From Ornithodoros turicata (taxonomy: Eukaryota > Arthropoda > Arachnida > Ixodida > Argasidae), in contig NC_088210.1 of the NCBI RefSeq assembly GCF_037126465.1, forward strand, positions 18,067,511 through 18,131,510: a stretch of DNA of 64,000 nucleotides, given 5' to 3'. The notes under the pieces are model-generated. The model made no database searches and was not told the DNA's origin. It saw only the letters and a program-made list of their open reading frames with translations. Positions 11,956 to 23,133 of this stretch are shown here, in pieces; the first letter of the stretch is position 1, and every line of letters starts with the position of its first letter. The translations under genes were made by a program, and so were the position numbers.

Positions 11956-12691
11956 ACAATATTGTTTCCCCTACACATAGCGGATCGCCGAAACTTTTTG
12001 TATAACTTTTTTATATCAATTCATCTATATGTACTACTAACCGTATAGCCATCTTCTAGCACTCTAGTGTATGAGTTCGCCATGGGATCGTTCAAACGCT
12101 GTGCACGCGTTCTGCAAACAGCCAAAAAAAAAAAAAAAACAACAAAACGTGCTCCCACGCGGAGAAATCGCCCTAGTACGCCGTTTCCATAACACCAACT
12201 TAACAACACCCTCAATCCAGCATGTGTGCTGACAGTATATTCTAAGGAAGCGAGCCCCATCAGGCGTCAGGCCGAGAGCATAAGCCTCGAAAGGTCCGAG
12301 AGCATGACGGCCGCAGAAAGTGTGACTGAGCCCAAATTGGTCCTATTACTGCGTGCCGCGTTCGGGTTCCCATTATGACGCAGCGCGCCGTTCACACGCG
12401 CGTCCACGGAGTGCGTTGCGGTGTCGTTAGGAGCACGTATAGCTCCGGTTGGACCGTGGAAATGCCGCTTTTTTACGTGCTGTTTAATTGCGTTGCTGCC
12501 GTAGACGACACGGCCGTGGTGGGAGGCTTCCTTGGTGTATAGTATATGTGCTTTCGCTCGAGCGTGACGTCGTAGAAAACGTGATTCGTGAATAGGCAAG
12601 CGAAACAGTGAACAATTGCTTTACTGGAGGGTGTCGGAGTAATTAGAGTTTTGCTACAGACTTAACGGGTGCTGTTAAAAGTAACTCAGTA

Positions 12692-12752
12692 TAGGTCAGC
12701 AAACAGTAAATGCTTTTGAGTGTGCCATATGTACGCCTCTTACAGGTTATTC
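12692..12752 (+). repeat. Short dispersed repeat, second copy
   Basis: It matches 9855-9917 and lies directly before the truncated hAT-type element at 12755. Confidence 0.7.
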
Positions 12753-12754
12753 TT

Positions 12755-13042
12755 CCAGCAGCGGTTCTTACTTCCTGAATAGAATACTGTCATTGACTGA
12801 ATATCACGTTTTATGGCATAAAATGCCATGAAAGGACCGGAGAAAAAGCAAGGAAATATGTCGACGTGAGTGAAAAGTGAATTAAAAGTAACTTGGAACT
12901 TAGCTTAAGTTACTTTTAGCAAAGTTACCTGAAAAAGAAACGAGTTCATCTGAAAGTTACCACGGCGCAAAAGTACTGAGTTAAGTTACAAGTTACCAAA
13001 ACAAGGAACTGAGTTACTTGCAACGAGTTACCTCGAACTCTG
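12755..13042. mobile_element. hAT-type element, partial copy
   Basis: In reverse orientation this repeats the first 290 bp of 6802-7722, ending ACGAGTTACCTCGAACTCTG at 13042. That gives a clean terminal CAGAGTTCGAGG. The other end is truncated. Confidence 0.85.
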
Positions 13043-13256
13043 TTAATGTGTGCCCATTCATGTTTACACTTATAGTTGCGTATAGACCCTTTCGCGCCGC
13101 CAGGGTGCGCCAATGCGCGTCAACCAGACGTGATCCCCATTAATTTTTCCGGTTCGCGCCGTTTGTTTGCGTGGAAGCGTCCATATACACGTGGATACGA
13201 TACCATAATCACTGTTCCTGACATAGAATACAGTACCGGAGTAACATACCGCAGTA

Positions 13257-13654
13257 CACTCTAAATCTTTTCACACCTTTAAAGGTGTAACAACGTGCAT
13301 GGCGCACGCCTTTTTAGGTGTAATTTTGGTAACATCATAATGGAGCACGGTTTCGCACAAATTTTCTTTACTCGAGTGTTGTCTGTCCTCCAAAAATTCA
13401 GTCTTACAATATCTCAACATTGTTCAACAGTATTGTAGACACTTGCGCGTGCTCGATTATCGATAGCGATGCATATATGCATTAGCTCGTACCTACGATA
13501 TCCAAGACATAATGAAAGCAAGATTTGCACTGACACTTGATCTTCAGTAATGCTTTCCAAATTTTGTAAAATATCATCCTGGAGATGCAATGTTACGCAA
13601 CCAGGTTGAATGTTCATAGCGCACACCTTTAAAGGTGTGAAAAAGTTTACAGTG
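13257..13654. mobile_element. MITE family F, copy 1 (398 bp)
   Basis: The ends are inverted repeats reading CACTCTAAATC then TTTTCACACCTTTAAAGGTG, with TA flanks at 13255-13256 and 13655-13656. There is no coding capacity. A second, interrupted copy lies at 52825-53418. This copy sits in the T-box gene intron and ends 96 bp before the exon at 13751. Confidence 0.85.
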
Positions 13655-13657
13655 TAA

Positions 13658-13903
<246 letters not shown>

Positions 13904-14258
13904 TGATTGATTTGAAGGAAAAATATAATGTAAACACCTACATACAGCAGTAATAATACTTTAACTCACTTGCGGAACACAGGAGAAGCCTCAATTAAAA
14001 TTTACTCTCAGTGTGTCCCTGTATTGTTTGCCGGTGGCATGGTACTATAGAACACGTAGTATTGGTATTGGACACGGTACCTCTCCCTAGTATTTTTCTT
14101 CATTAACATTAACGTCAACATCAACGGGAGAGACGGTTCATTCATCAACGGTTCATTCTGTACCGGACATCGCGATGGACGATGCTTATGAATGTAATTC
14201 TATTGCGATGTAACTCTATTCTTAATGATATATTCGTAATCATATTCTTAATCAGCGT

Positions 14259-14274
14259 GGGGGGGGGGGGGGGG
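14259..14274. repeat. poly(G) run in Tbx2/3 intron
   Basis: About 16 consecutive G bases, a possible quadruplex-forming tract. Confidence 0.9.
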
Positions 14275-14377
14275 CTTAACCCTGTCAATATGAAAGCATG
14301 ATGGCTGCGCACTATTTCTCTGTTGTATTGGCTCTTCACACGAGTATTGGGGCTGCCTCCACAGGTTTCCTGACTCT

Positions 14378-14379
<2 letters not shown>

Positions 14380-14423
<44 letters not shown>
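14380..14423. repeat. (ATT)n microsatellite in Tbx2/3 intron
   Basis: About 14 ATT units. Confidence 0.95.
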
Positions 14424-14424
<1 letters not shown>

Positions 14425-14639
14425 ACAAACATAGGTGCTCTCGATATTCATTCGCTATTCGGTTTGGCTTCTGATCCGTATGAGACCTACCAAGTTCAAG
14501 TAGGGAAGATATTTATAGAAGAGAATACAATAGAAATAGAAAGAAAAAAAAATGGAAAAGTATAGGTCGTATTGGTGCGCCCAGCTGTTCCATGACGCTT
14601 GACGTGTGAAAGCACGGAATGATTTAAAGGATTATTTCA

Positions 14640-15256
14640 GCACGTATGTCCTTTAGGTAGTTCGCCAGGGCACACAGCGTAAGTTGTTGATGCTGCTTTG
14701 GTCAGCTCCCCAGTATACCTTCTCAACACTAAAAGGTCCGTTGTCAAGTTTAGCAAGGGCGTTCTTCAGTGTCCGCCGACTATATAGTCGAAGCGTCGGC
14801 AGGTGACCAGAACATTTTCTAGAACTTGCATACTGCTGTATATCTTCACTTGTAGAGACACCCCCCCGGAAGGTTGTGAAAAATGTCACCAAGAAAGTAG
14901 TGTCCAGTCGGTGGTCTGCATCGACCAAATCTCGTTGTTTGTATAGAAAAATAGTGCTGTAGTGTGTAGGTGATTGTAAACGTAGAATACATTTTGTCCC
15001 TAACGAATAAATCGTAATGATCCCAAACTGCGCATTCGGCAATAGGGAATAATAACAGCACGCCAGTAATTGCTCGTTGCCCCATACACGTTGCTAAGCC
15101 GGCTAACAAAGCCTGCGTGCTGTTTTCAGGGATGCCAATGACACGCGAATAGCGAGCCTTCGCCACATGGCGTGCCTTCACACCTGCATCTGTTGACATT
15201 GCCAGCGAAAAGCACACAAGCAACCGAGATGCCAAATGACGTCTTTGTCCACGCAA
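14640..15256 (-). pseudogene. LINE remnant in Tbx2/3 intron
   Basis: On the minus strand the segment LKNALAKLDNGPFSVEKV is followed by GAD-like and frameshifted RALR-like words, as in LINE C-termini. Upstream, QRRHLASRLLVCFSLA and VKARHVAKARYSRV may be the region before RNase H. The match is weak and split over frames. Confidence 0.45.
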
Positions 15257-15944
15257 AAGAATAGATCCGGATATACTCCCTCATCTCTTAGGCTTAGGAA
15301 GTGGCTTCAGGTGCCGCGCACGGAATGATCGACCCTTGTCACGCACTTTTGTCTCTTCTTCCCCGAGGTGTTGTTCATCAGCGAGTGTTTTTTTCTTGTC
15401 TTGCTGCCGTTAATGGCGAGTGTGAAAGCTTGGCTTCTCTTGTTGATTCGCTCGAGGCGAGAGAGGAACTTCGGTAGCTAGGCGCAGCCGCCACTGGGAG
15501 CGTGTTTATCAGGGCTGGCAGAGACCATCAGGCGATTGACGAGAACGATATCTTTATTAACTTCATGGCGTTGTGAATCGTGAAGTTTGTCGTGAAGTGC
15601 TTCGGTAGAAACACGTGACCCCTGTGCGCTGCACATATTTGGCGGGTTGTGTTACTATAGGGCAGGCTTTTGTCCGGAAACATATTATCGTCCAATTAAA
15701 ACTGCACTCTCTTGCCAAATGGAAAGGCATTGGAGACAGCACACGAGGATGCTTTGTGCGCCTTCGAAACCGATAAGCTCAACGACACATGGCAGTTTGA
15801 TGTTCAGATCTCAACGTGGGACCTATCACGATTTCAATGTGGGGAAACTGTAAGGAGGCACCCTGAACTTATACCGATCGCCGGATGTCTGGTTTTTCTT
15901 CTGTTAGCTGCGTATAGGAGAGCAACAGTATTTCGAGTATGCGA

Positions 15945-16325
15945 ACTGTATCTATGCATTACATTACATACGCCTATACCCAAGCAGCACATATTTGCCA
16001 AATGTCGGGTGGATATCGGCAATGCTGGCCCAATATTGGTTCAGCATTATACCGATATCCAGCCAACGTTGGACAAGGACATTGTGCTATACTTGGGACA
16101 CTATATCGAAGAGGCGAACTGTATCTGTCCGATTTACATCCAACCCACCCAAGCAGAACATCTTTGCCCTATATATCGGATGGATATCGGCAATGTTGGT
16201 CTAATATTGGTCAGAAATGGACCACCAACAACAACAATATTAAATTATAGAAAAGTGATGATGACATGGGATGTTCAATTGGACCAGCATTGTCAATATC
16301 CAGCCACTATTGGTCCCTTCTGCTG
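15945..16325. repeat. AATATTGG-type repeat J, tandem copy in Tbx2/3 intron
   Basis: A unit starting GCGAACTGTATCT and containing CCCAAGCAGCACA and GGTGGATATCGGCAATGCTG occurs at about 15947 and again at about 16117, a tandem period of about 170 bp. A third partial inverse unit ends near 16320. It matches repeat J at 9090-9470. Confidence 0.7.
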
Positions 16326-16421
16326 ATTGGATACGTGTGTTGTTTGTTGTTGTTTTCTTCCCTCGATAACGAGTAGATTTCACAGCCGCCTGAACAAAAC
16401 TGTCACTGCTTGTTTTCGCAG

Positions 16422-16498
16422 ATAACGCAGCTGAAGATCGACCACAACCCATTCGCCAAGGGCTTCCGTGATACAGGTGCGGGAAAGCGGGAGAAGAA
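16422..16498 (+). CDS. bi (omb): Tbx2/3 gene, end of T-box domain
   Basis: This 77 nt exon encodes [17 protein letters not shown] followed by TGAGKREK, the C-terminal end of the T-box. It contains the alpha-helix that packs in the DNA minor groove in known T-box structures (family knowledge). The acceptor is the tract TGTTTTCGCAG ending at 16421. The donor GTAAGT begins at 16499. The exon leaves two bases (AA), which join the G at 17251 to give lysine. One residue is unusual: the family motif is IDNNPFAKG in the members I remember, and here the first N is H. The preceding intron (13898-16421) is about 2.5 kb and full of repeats. Confidence 0.95.
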
Positions 16499-17250
16499 GT
16501 AAGTTTGAGTTGAAACACTGCTAAATAAACTGCATACAACCTATAGCGGCCGTGATAGGCGTAATCTATTATGCTCGACCCCTTGTTACGTATGCGGAGC
16601 GTGTAATCCATAAAGGCGAGCTCGCTTGACTCATCCGTATAGTGGCAAAGTTTCACTTCATTTTTCAGTAGCTTTAACCCCACCATTAAAACTTTCGTGC
16701 GACAGTTATTAAAATATCGTACCCCTCCGCCATACCAGATTGTTCCGAATACTGTAAAGCGACGCCCGTTCTCGGTTGTCGCTTTGGCATGCAAGGTACG
16801 GCAGCTGCAATGGGTGGGAAGCCTGCGGACGTTACACTTAACTCGAGGCTTCAACGCGCGGAACTATTAATTACTACTTCCAGTTTTTTAGTTTACTACG
16901 GAACATCATGTTTGCGCGCACGAGCACCTAATGGGCAGATTCATAAAGCGGCAGAAGTGAGAGAAGTGTAGACGCTGTGAAAATAACAGCGACATCCCCA
17001 ACAACACCGAATATCCTCTGGACGTACGAATTCGTTAGGACATTATTCGTACATCCAGAGGATATTCGGTGTTGTTGGGGATATATCCATGATCGCACCA
17101 CAATACATATTCGACAGTATATAGCTCTATAATCAGTGTTGAACCGTAGCTTCGAACCGTGTATCGCACTGAAGCCTATATAGCATTAACAGAATCCGCT
17201 GGAAGACATCGAAAGACCAGATAACAGAGCATGCGTGTTTTTGTTTTCAG
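16499..17250 (+). other. Tbx2/3 intron with hairpin
   Basis: This 752 nt intron starts GTAAGT and ends TTTTCAG. Apart from the 37 bp-arm hairpin at 16995-17081, nothing in it is recognised. An open frame on the opposite strand spans it and the exon before, but looks spurious. Confidence 0.85.
16995..17081. repeat. Inverted repeat (hairpin) in Tbx2/3 intron
   Basis: Two 37 bp arms (16995-17031 and 17045-17081) are complementary with about one mismatch, separated by 13 nt. The left arm begins TCCCCAACAACACCG. The near-perfect match means the structure is young or under constraint. Confidence 0.9.
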
Positions 17251-17444
17251 GAGGCAAGCAATGTTACTGCAGCAACAGCAGCATGACTTGCAACAACGCT
17301 CTTCAGGCAGCCATAGCACGAATAGCCATCAGCAAGGTTTATTTTCGAGCCACGAAGACTCCAGCGAAGACGAGGACAAACTAGACGTTGGCGAGCCCGC
17401 TGACCTACGACCGGAAAGATTACTGGACCGCCAGGGCTGTTCTG
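17251..17444 (+). CDS. bi (omb): Tbx2/3 gene, post-T-box linker exon
   Basis: The exon follows the acceptor TTGTTTTCAG ending at 17250. Its first base completes the KREKK lysine, and the reading continues RQAMLLQQQQHDLQQR, a glutamine-rich stretch, then an acidic serine-rich patch (HEDSSEDEDKLDVGE). Such low-complexity linkers after the T-box are usual in Tbx2/3 proteins. I end the exon at 17444 because a GT donor (GTAGGC) lies at 17445. The codon is restored as GAC when joined to 17526. The alternative, reading straight through to 17526, stays open and would add 27 residues. Confidence 0.85.
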
Positions 17445-17525
17445 GTAGGCATTGTGCATGTGTTCTTCATAGATTCTTCATAGATCATCTGGTATATCAC
17501 AAAACTTATTGGGTTCTACACGCAG
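17445..17525 (+). other. Short in-frame intron of the Tbx2/3 gene
   Basis: The 81 nt between a GTAGGC donor and a TACACGCAG acceptor are a multiple of three and contain no stop. If retained, they would encode 27 residues rich in C, H, F and Y (for example HRFFIDHLVYHKTYW). This composition is unlike the acidic, serine-rich sequence on both sides, so an intron is the better reading. Retention cannot be excluded from sequence. Confidence 0.7.
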
Positions 17526-18253
17526 ACGTCAAACGAGGTGAAAGCTCCGAAAAGCGTCCAACGCCATCGTCATCGTCCACCGCACCCACGGAGACCATCG
17601 ACGGCAACAGTCTGAGTCTTGGCGCTGAATCCGGTCTGCCGCAACCGTCTCCTCTCCTCCCTTACTTCTACCCTCCTGCCCTTTATAATCCTGGACTGAG
17701 TCTCCCGCAGCTGTTCTTCCCTGGTGGTGCCAGCGGAATGGCTGCCGCCGCCGCCGCTAATCCAGCGGCGCTCTCATTCCTCATGGCCGCTAACCATCCG
17801 CTCCTGAACCCTGCTGGTTATTCCGAGATGGCAGCGCGCCTGAAGCAATACCGGTTCTCACCCTACACCGTTCCTACACACTCCACTACCGCGAACGCCA
17901 TGGCGTCGTCCTTGTTCACGGCCGGCTTTGGCCTGCACTCTGGGCCCGAAGCGAGTCCGTCGTTGCCCCGTTCGCCGTTCGAGAGCAGTCTTCTTCCGAA
18001 CAGCCTGGCACGGGCACCGTCTACAACGCCGCCTGCGGTCGACTCTAGCAAACCGTGTTCACCTGCTGGTTCGGACAGCGGGAATGCGACGGAAGGACAG
18101 GCATCGAGGAGACACAGCTCGTCGTCGCGTACGGCCAGTGTGTCCAGTGACTTGAAAAGCATCGAGAATATCGTGAACGGACTTGAACAAAGACGGGACT
18201 TTCTAAGAGAGCCAAAGACTGGTGCGGGGAATAGTGTTAGCGGGACCTCGTAG
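17526..18253 (+). CDS. bi (omb): Tbx2/3 gene, C-terminal exon with stop
   Basis: This last exon encodes about 242 codons ending in TAG at 18251-18253. The order is a serine/proline-rich stretch, a PLLPYFYPPALYNPG segment, an alanine-rich part around MAAAAAANPAALSFLMAANH, then ARLKQYRFSPY, a segment like the one in vertebrate TBX2/TBX3 tails. Near the end is SDLKSIENIVNGLEQRRDF, which resembles the conserved C-terminal helix of Tbx2/3 (QSIQRLVSGLE, from memory). That match is the best evidence that this is the true C-terminus and that the gene is Tbx2/3 rather than another T-box class. From 13751 the four exons give 381 residues. GC content is clearly higher than in the flanks. Confidence 0.93.
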
Positions 18254-18276
18254 GTGTGTGTGTGTGTGTGTGTGTG
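18254..18276. repeat. (GT)n directly after the Tbx2/3 stop codon
   Basis: The run starts one base after the TAG and would be the beginning of the 3' UTR. Confidence 0.95.
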
Positions 18277-18424
18277 GAACAATGTTCTGTAAGCTCACGA
18301 GTCGTGCCTGTGGTGTCTGGAACATAGAACGGGTTTCAGAGCGGCGAACAACTGTCAACATCTGCGTACATAGACTACCTGTTGAGAATAAGGATGCCAT
18401 TGACGAGAACGAAATGGTTGCAGG

Positions 18425-18532
18425 GGGGGGGGGGGGAATATAGGTTTATTGCAATCAAACAAAAAAAAAAAAAACACGAAAGAGGGGAAAGGTTAGCCTG
18501 GCTCCAGCTGCCGACTTGCTATTCCCACTTAC
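18425..18532 (-). mobile_element. LINE 3' tail fragment downstream of the Tbx2/3 gene
   Basis: On the minus strand it reads GGAATAGCAAGTCGGCAGC, AGGCTAACCTTTCCCC and TTGATTGCAATAAACCTATA before a C-run. It lies 170 bp after the Tbx2/3 stop and could be part of the 3' UTR if the transcript extends this far. Confidence 0.6.
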
Positions 18533-18922
18533 GAAATGGTTGCAGTGTAGAAAAAGAAAGTTGTGGCAACACGATCCCGCCACAAAATGGGCATTTCACG
18601 ATGCTGTTGTACATAGCGAGAACTATAAAAGCACCATATCCTGCTTGGAACGAAAGGGACGTCGTTCGAAATTCGAACGACATGTTATTTATTTTGCAAA
18701 GGCCTTGTAAATATGATAGCGAAATATGAGTGGTTGTACGACTACCCCGGGGGCTTAATATAAATATCGTCATAGTCAGATTATGCCTAGAAATGCTTCC
18801 CTCCGATATCTACTCTACCAAAGAAGGCATGCAGCGTCAACGAGTCCACGAATTTAGTGGTATACCAGTTCGTCAAAGCGTTCAGTAGCAATACACTGTA
18901 TAATGACACGTTTTGGTGAATC

Positions 18923-19186
18923 GTGGCAACGCCATCTAGAATAAACAAGGCCCGATCGCCACTCGAACTCCCCTCCAATCACAGTCATGCTCTCAAGGGA
19001 TGTATAGCCATGGAGACAAGCCACCATCAACCGCATGGAAAGCCACTCCTAGCCACAGGCTTTTTTGGGTGTGCAGAAATCGTCTGCGGTGACTGGTTGA
19101 AGCCGGGGACGTCGCGACCTGTCTACGTAACGAAAGAGGGAGAGGAGGCGTTGAAAAGGCCTTCTTAAATCTAGATGGCGTTGGCG
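18923..19186 (+). repeat. Repeat E-related element with inverted ends
   Basis: The ends GGCAACGCCATCTAGA and TCTAGATGGCGTTGGC are inverted repeats. TAGCCATGGAGACAAGCC and GAAAGAGGGAGAGGAGGCG match repeat E at 845-860 and 1105-1122. It may be a complete small DNA element of this family. Confidence 0.65.
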
Positions 19187-19987
19187 AAAGTCAGTTGATA
19201 TTTCAGTTATACATAGAATGATGTGGGCGCGTATAATGCCGATTAAAATGCGGGTCATTTGTGACACTGAAGATTGTGGTATCTGCAGCAATACGGATAT
19301 AAAGTGGCGACGGTGTTAAACGATGTTACATTATCTGCTAAATCTGTTGCACCTGCGTGAGACACTATCAAAATAACGCATCGTCCAAGTGTAGCGCAGT
19401 GCACCGAACGTATGTAATAAAGGCATTACCATAGAAACTGATCATGATCCGTCTTCCGTCTCAAGTCATATTTCTGCATGCACTTGAAAGTGATGCGAGT
19501 GAGAAAAGGACATGTGTTTCTTCTCGAATATCGCACCCCTCAGTCTTGCGAGTTTCGAAATCGGAGGGCGACAGGGTACATGTGTTGAGGGCGATCCAGG
19601 GCGATTCAAGGAGTGCATGTTGCTGTGTTCCCAAGTGTGATTTGGTGTTCATGAGAGGATATAGCCAGCACGCGGTGTAACTCGCGTATAGCACCTCACA
19701 TCCGGATCGGAGAGTGCGTGGTCGAAACCCATCTGCTGGTGCTTTTTCATCAGCTGCCATTATTTAATTGAGGGTATTACCTTTTCAATCGATAGCGTTA
19801 TGGGGTCTATACCGACGTCTGTGACATATGTCCATAACAGTTGTGGAGAGTGAAGAAGATAGGGAAGAAGGAAGGAGAAGTTACAATGGACACCGAAAAC
19901 GTGTGCGCAGCATTCCCAATGATGCAGCCTCTCTCTGTCTGTCTGTCTCTCTATTTATCCATCTATATAGTGGGAGAAAAATGAAAG

Positions 19988-20018
19988 ATATATATATATA
20001 TATATACATATATATACC
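19988..20018. repeat. (TA)n microsatellite
   Basis: AT dinucleotide run with one C interruption, followed by pyrimidine-rich CTCTCT sequence to about 20090. Confidence 0.9.
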
Positions 20019-20999
20019 TTTATATTTTTCTCCTACTAATCCTCTCTCATTACCCCGCCTCTCTCTCTCTATTTCTCTCTCTGTCGTTTCGAAGACTGTC
20101 GTCTCGTCTATACTTTAAAGATACGACACGAGGATACCACTTACGTGTCAGAAGGAACTAAGGAAGTACGAACAATGAGAAGCGATTTCTCTGTGCTTTT
20201 GGAACACACACCATCAAACTCGAAATCAAAGCGGGAGCGATGAACAGATACACAGCCGCCTAGGTGCAAAATATCTTGACAAAAGTATCCATATTCTTCT
20301 TTCTTTTTCCAATCCAATCTTGACAAAAGCATATTTTGCATATGTTGAACAAAATCAAATAGGCTGACTCACATTACGTGTAAATCTACTCTCAATTTGA
20401 TGTTAACAAAAAAAGATAAAGAAGCAATACTCGATGACACTGGAAGCTGCGAACACAGATGTTCCTCGTAAGATGAAGCCCATACTTTCCGACACACGGA
20501 GGCGAGAGAAATAGTGCATCGCCAACCGGAAACAGACGACACAAAGATGAACCTGCGTGACCAATCGCAAGCGTTACATCGCTCAGGTTTCCATCCCGAG
20601 AAAACGCGCGTCGGTATTTCGCGAGGCTTCCAGCAAGAGAGCGTAACACGTCGAGATTCCTAAAAAAAGACCAGGAGGTACTAATTGAAAACGGCTGTGG
20701 TTTGCGTTAAAAAGCGCGCCATGATGGAACGAGCGTGAAGTAGGACATTAGCGCCGAAACCATCTCCGAGTCCCCCGTGAGAGAGGGGGGTAGCTAGGGC
20801 AAAAAGTGTCGCCGTTGCTTCTAACGCTAGTGAGGCCTGCCCGTCTAGCACACAGGGTTACCCAAGTTAAAGTAAGGGGTTTGTAACGAAGATGAAGGGA
20901 ATAAAAAGAACGTTATATACCTTCTTTGCTAAGCCTGCGCTCCTCCGCTTTCTCCACGCTTCGGACCTTATTAACGCCTTGTGATCGTGTGTGTGATTT

Positions 21000-21110
21000 T
21001 TAGGTTCTTTTTTTTTTCCTTCCTTCCTTTTCTTTTTTGAATAGCAAGCTGACATTTGTGTGGCTGACCTTTCCTTTTATCTTTAATAAATCTTCATATC
21101 CCCCCCACTG
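21000..21110 (+). mobile_element. LINE 3' tail fragment
   Basis: GAATAGCAAGCTGACATTTG, GGCTGACCTTTCC and TTTAATAAATCTTCATATCC with a C-run form the same 3' end as at 47990 and 50915. Confidence 0.7.
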
Positions 21111-22225
21111 TTCAGCATCGGGGTCCTGGTCCTATGTATTCCAAATGCTTCAATGGTTAAATGCTATTATACGTTGAGTTGGCCCCGAGGACCAATTACG
21201 TAGCTCGCACTTTCAAACTCAAAGGGTTTGCTGCAGTCTTGCCTATATATGACGAAAGCAAAGAGGACCGTTCCCTTCCGCACCGCAGGAGTACGCGCTT
21301 CGTGTTCACGGAGTACAACAGCCGGGACAATTCGGGGATATATAGATTTCCTAAGCATATAGACGTAGCCGGTGTGCTAATGGACTTTTTTTCTTTTCCT
21401 TATTGTTTTTTTTTTCACAACTGCTTATACACATGCGCTACGACGCCGATGACCCAGGGTGCGCCGGACAAGGTTATCTCCGGTTTAATAGATGGCGGAA
21501 GATGGGGACGATAGAACTGGGGACCATTGGGGAACTGGGCACCAGCCGAGCTGCGCGAACTCGTTGGTCCCACTCCAAGACTACAGATGCGAAGCCCAGG
21601 AAAAAAAAACGGAAATTTTTGGGAAACACAAATTTTTTTTTCCTCGTCTCCGGAAAAATAGCCCAAATTTCCAGGCGACAAAATTCAAAAATGTAAATTT
21701 TCGTGCCTTTGATGCGTTCCAACACGCCCACAGTGCGTTAGGTGCCTCTAATCCGCCAACAACCACCAAGTAAGAGCTCCGTTTGGCTGCTCCAAGCGAT
21801 CGCCATCGCGTTCACATAATGTCGGAGTTCTAGTCGGAGGGGTCGGAGTGGACGGGTTGTTCCAATTACCTATCGCTGAGCAGGCATCAGTCTCATGGGA
21901 TGCTCTGCTCTGCATTTATGCCTAGAGGGTGAACACTACTAAAGTTTCTAGCTCATTGTATGCTGTGGCTTGGCCAGCAATGCTTCGACTCAGCAGTAAC
22001 GCGTTTGTTTCAATTTTTTACAGTTTCAATTTCAATTTTTTCAAGTTTGTGGTATCGGTAGGATACCACGCGTATGTGAAAAAGGTACATTTTCATGGCG
22101 ACAGTGGGAATTTTAACAATAACAACAACTACTACATGAATGACGATGAGATGAGGTGTTTCACTGCAACAATTGAGATACCGTAGCTCAGTGCACGTGG
22201 AATAATATATGAGTAGGATGACGAC
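21111..22225. other. No recognised gene
   Basis: Several T-rich and A-rich runs; no coding similarity seen. Confidence 0.6.
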
Positions 22226-22395
22226 GAAAAATACGGGAGGCGTACGCCATTTTTGTGACACTTATGCTGTTCATAATTGTCACAGAAAAGGCGTACGCCT
22301 CCCGTTTTCAACAAATCAGGACAGATAATGATATCATTCGAGATATTGGTTGGCTAAGAGCGTGCTGTGCGGTGAAGTTCATTTTTAAGATTGTG
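22226..22395. mobile_element. MITE family A, truncated copy
   Basis: It begins in the left inner arm (TACGGGAGGCGTACGCC) and runs to ATTTTTAAGATTGTG, followed by TA. The outer part of the left arm is missing. Confidence 0.88.
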
Positions 22396-23133
22396 TAAGC
22401 CTATCCCCTTTCGTTTGCAGTTCATTTCTCTTTATGTTGCATTGTTTCATGCCGTTAGTACGGAACATGCAACATGCCGTTAGCAGATAGCCCCTGCCAG
22501 CTATCTCAACTCCACTTCAGTAGCGCACAGGTATACGCCTGTATCTTTCTTTGGACTGTCCCCGTCGTTTGTGTGTTCACCGATTCGTTCATCGAGTGTT
22601 CAGTCCCATGCTCCAAAGTCCCATAGTCGTGACAACTGAGGAAATTTAAGCACACGCACCTGACGTAACTTGATTTAAAAGCGCACACAACGCATTCGTG
22701 CCGTTACAAGCGTGGCGGCTAAAATGACTTGACAGGGAAGGCGCCAAGTTTATTTTGGTGGACGCTCAAGTTATGCAGGCGAAGACGGTATTCGCGGAAG
22801 CGCGAGCGGGTTAGGAAACGCGCTCCCTCCCTCTCTCTGGATGTACACTTTTCTGGCCTAAAATCGGAAACCACGACAGACGTTCAAGTTTAGACAATGT
22901 AACGCTCTGTGAAGTATTTCCCCGAAATCTCAGTGTCAGAAGATAGCGCAGCGACCGCGCACTTTGCAAGAAATAAATTTTTAGATGGTACGGGTGGCCG
23001 CACAACTTTTTTGTTCTTGTTTGTTACTATGCGGTGTCTTTAGAAGACGCGATGCGTGCTGTGCCAACACCGCCTTAGACTGAAGAGGGGATACTCGATG
23101 TCGATGCCACTTCCCCTCCTTCGTTACCCTCTT
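22396..23133. other. No recognised feature
   Basis: Unassigned sequence. Confidence 0.55.

Larger units (their letters stand above)
18277..20999. other. Downstream of Tbx2/3: probable 3' UTR then intergenic
   Basis: AATAAA occurs at about 18938 (in repeat E) and 19415; either could serve the Tbx2/3 transcript, but neither is proven. The rest is unassigned sequence and simple repeats. Confidence 0.45.

Noticed and set aside
14248..14451. An asparagine-repeat protein on the minus strand
   Set aside because: It is only the translation of the (ATT)n microsatellite.
16240..16854. 204-codon minus-strand open frame across the T-box exon and intron
   Set aside because: It runs antisense through a real coding exon, has no recognised domain and includes repeat J sequence.
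22700..23010. A possible gene upstream of the SINE2 copy
   Set aside because: Short frames only, with no domain or splice pattern that I could support.
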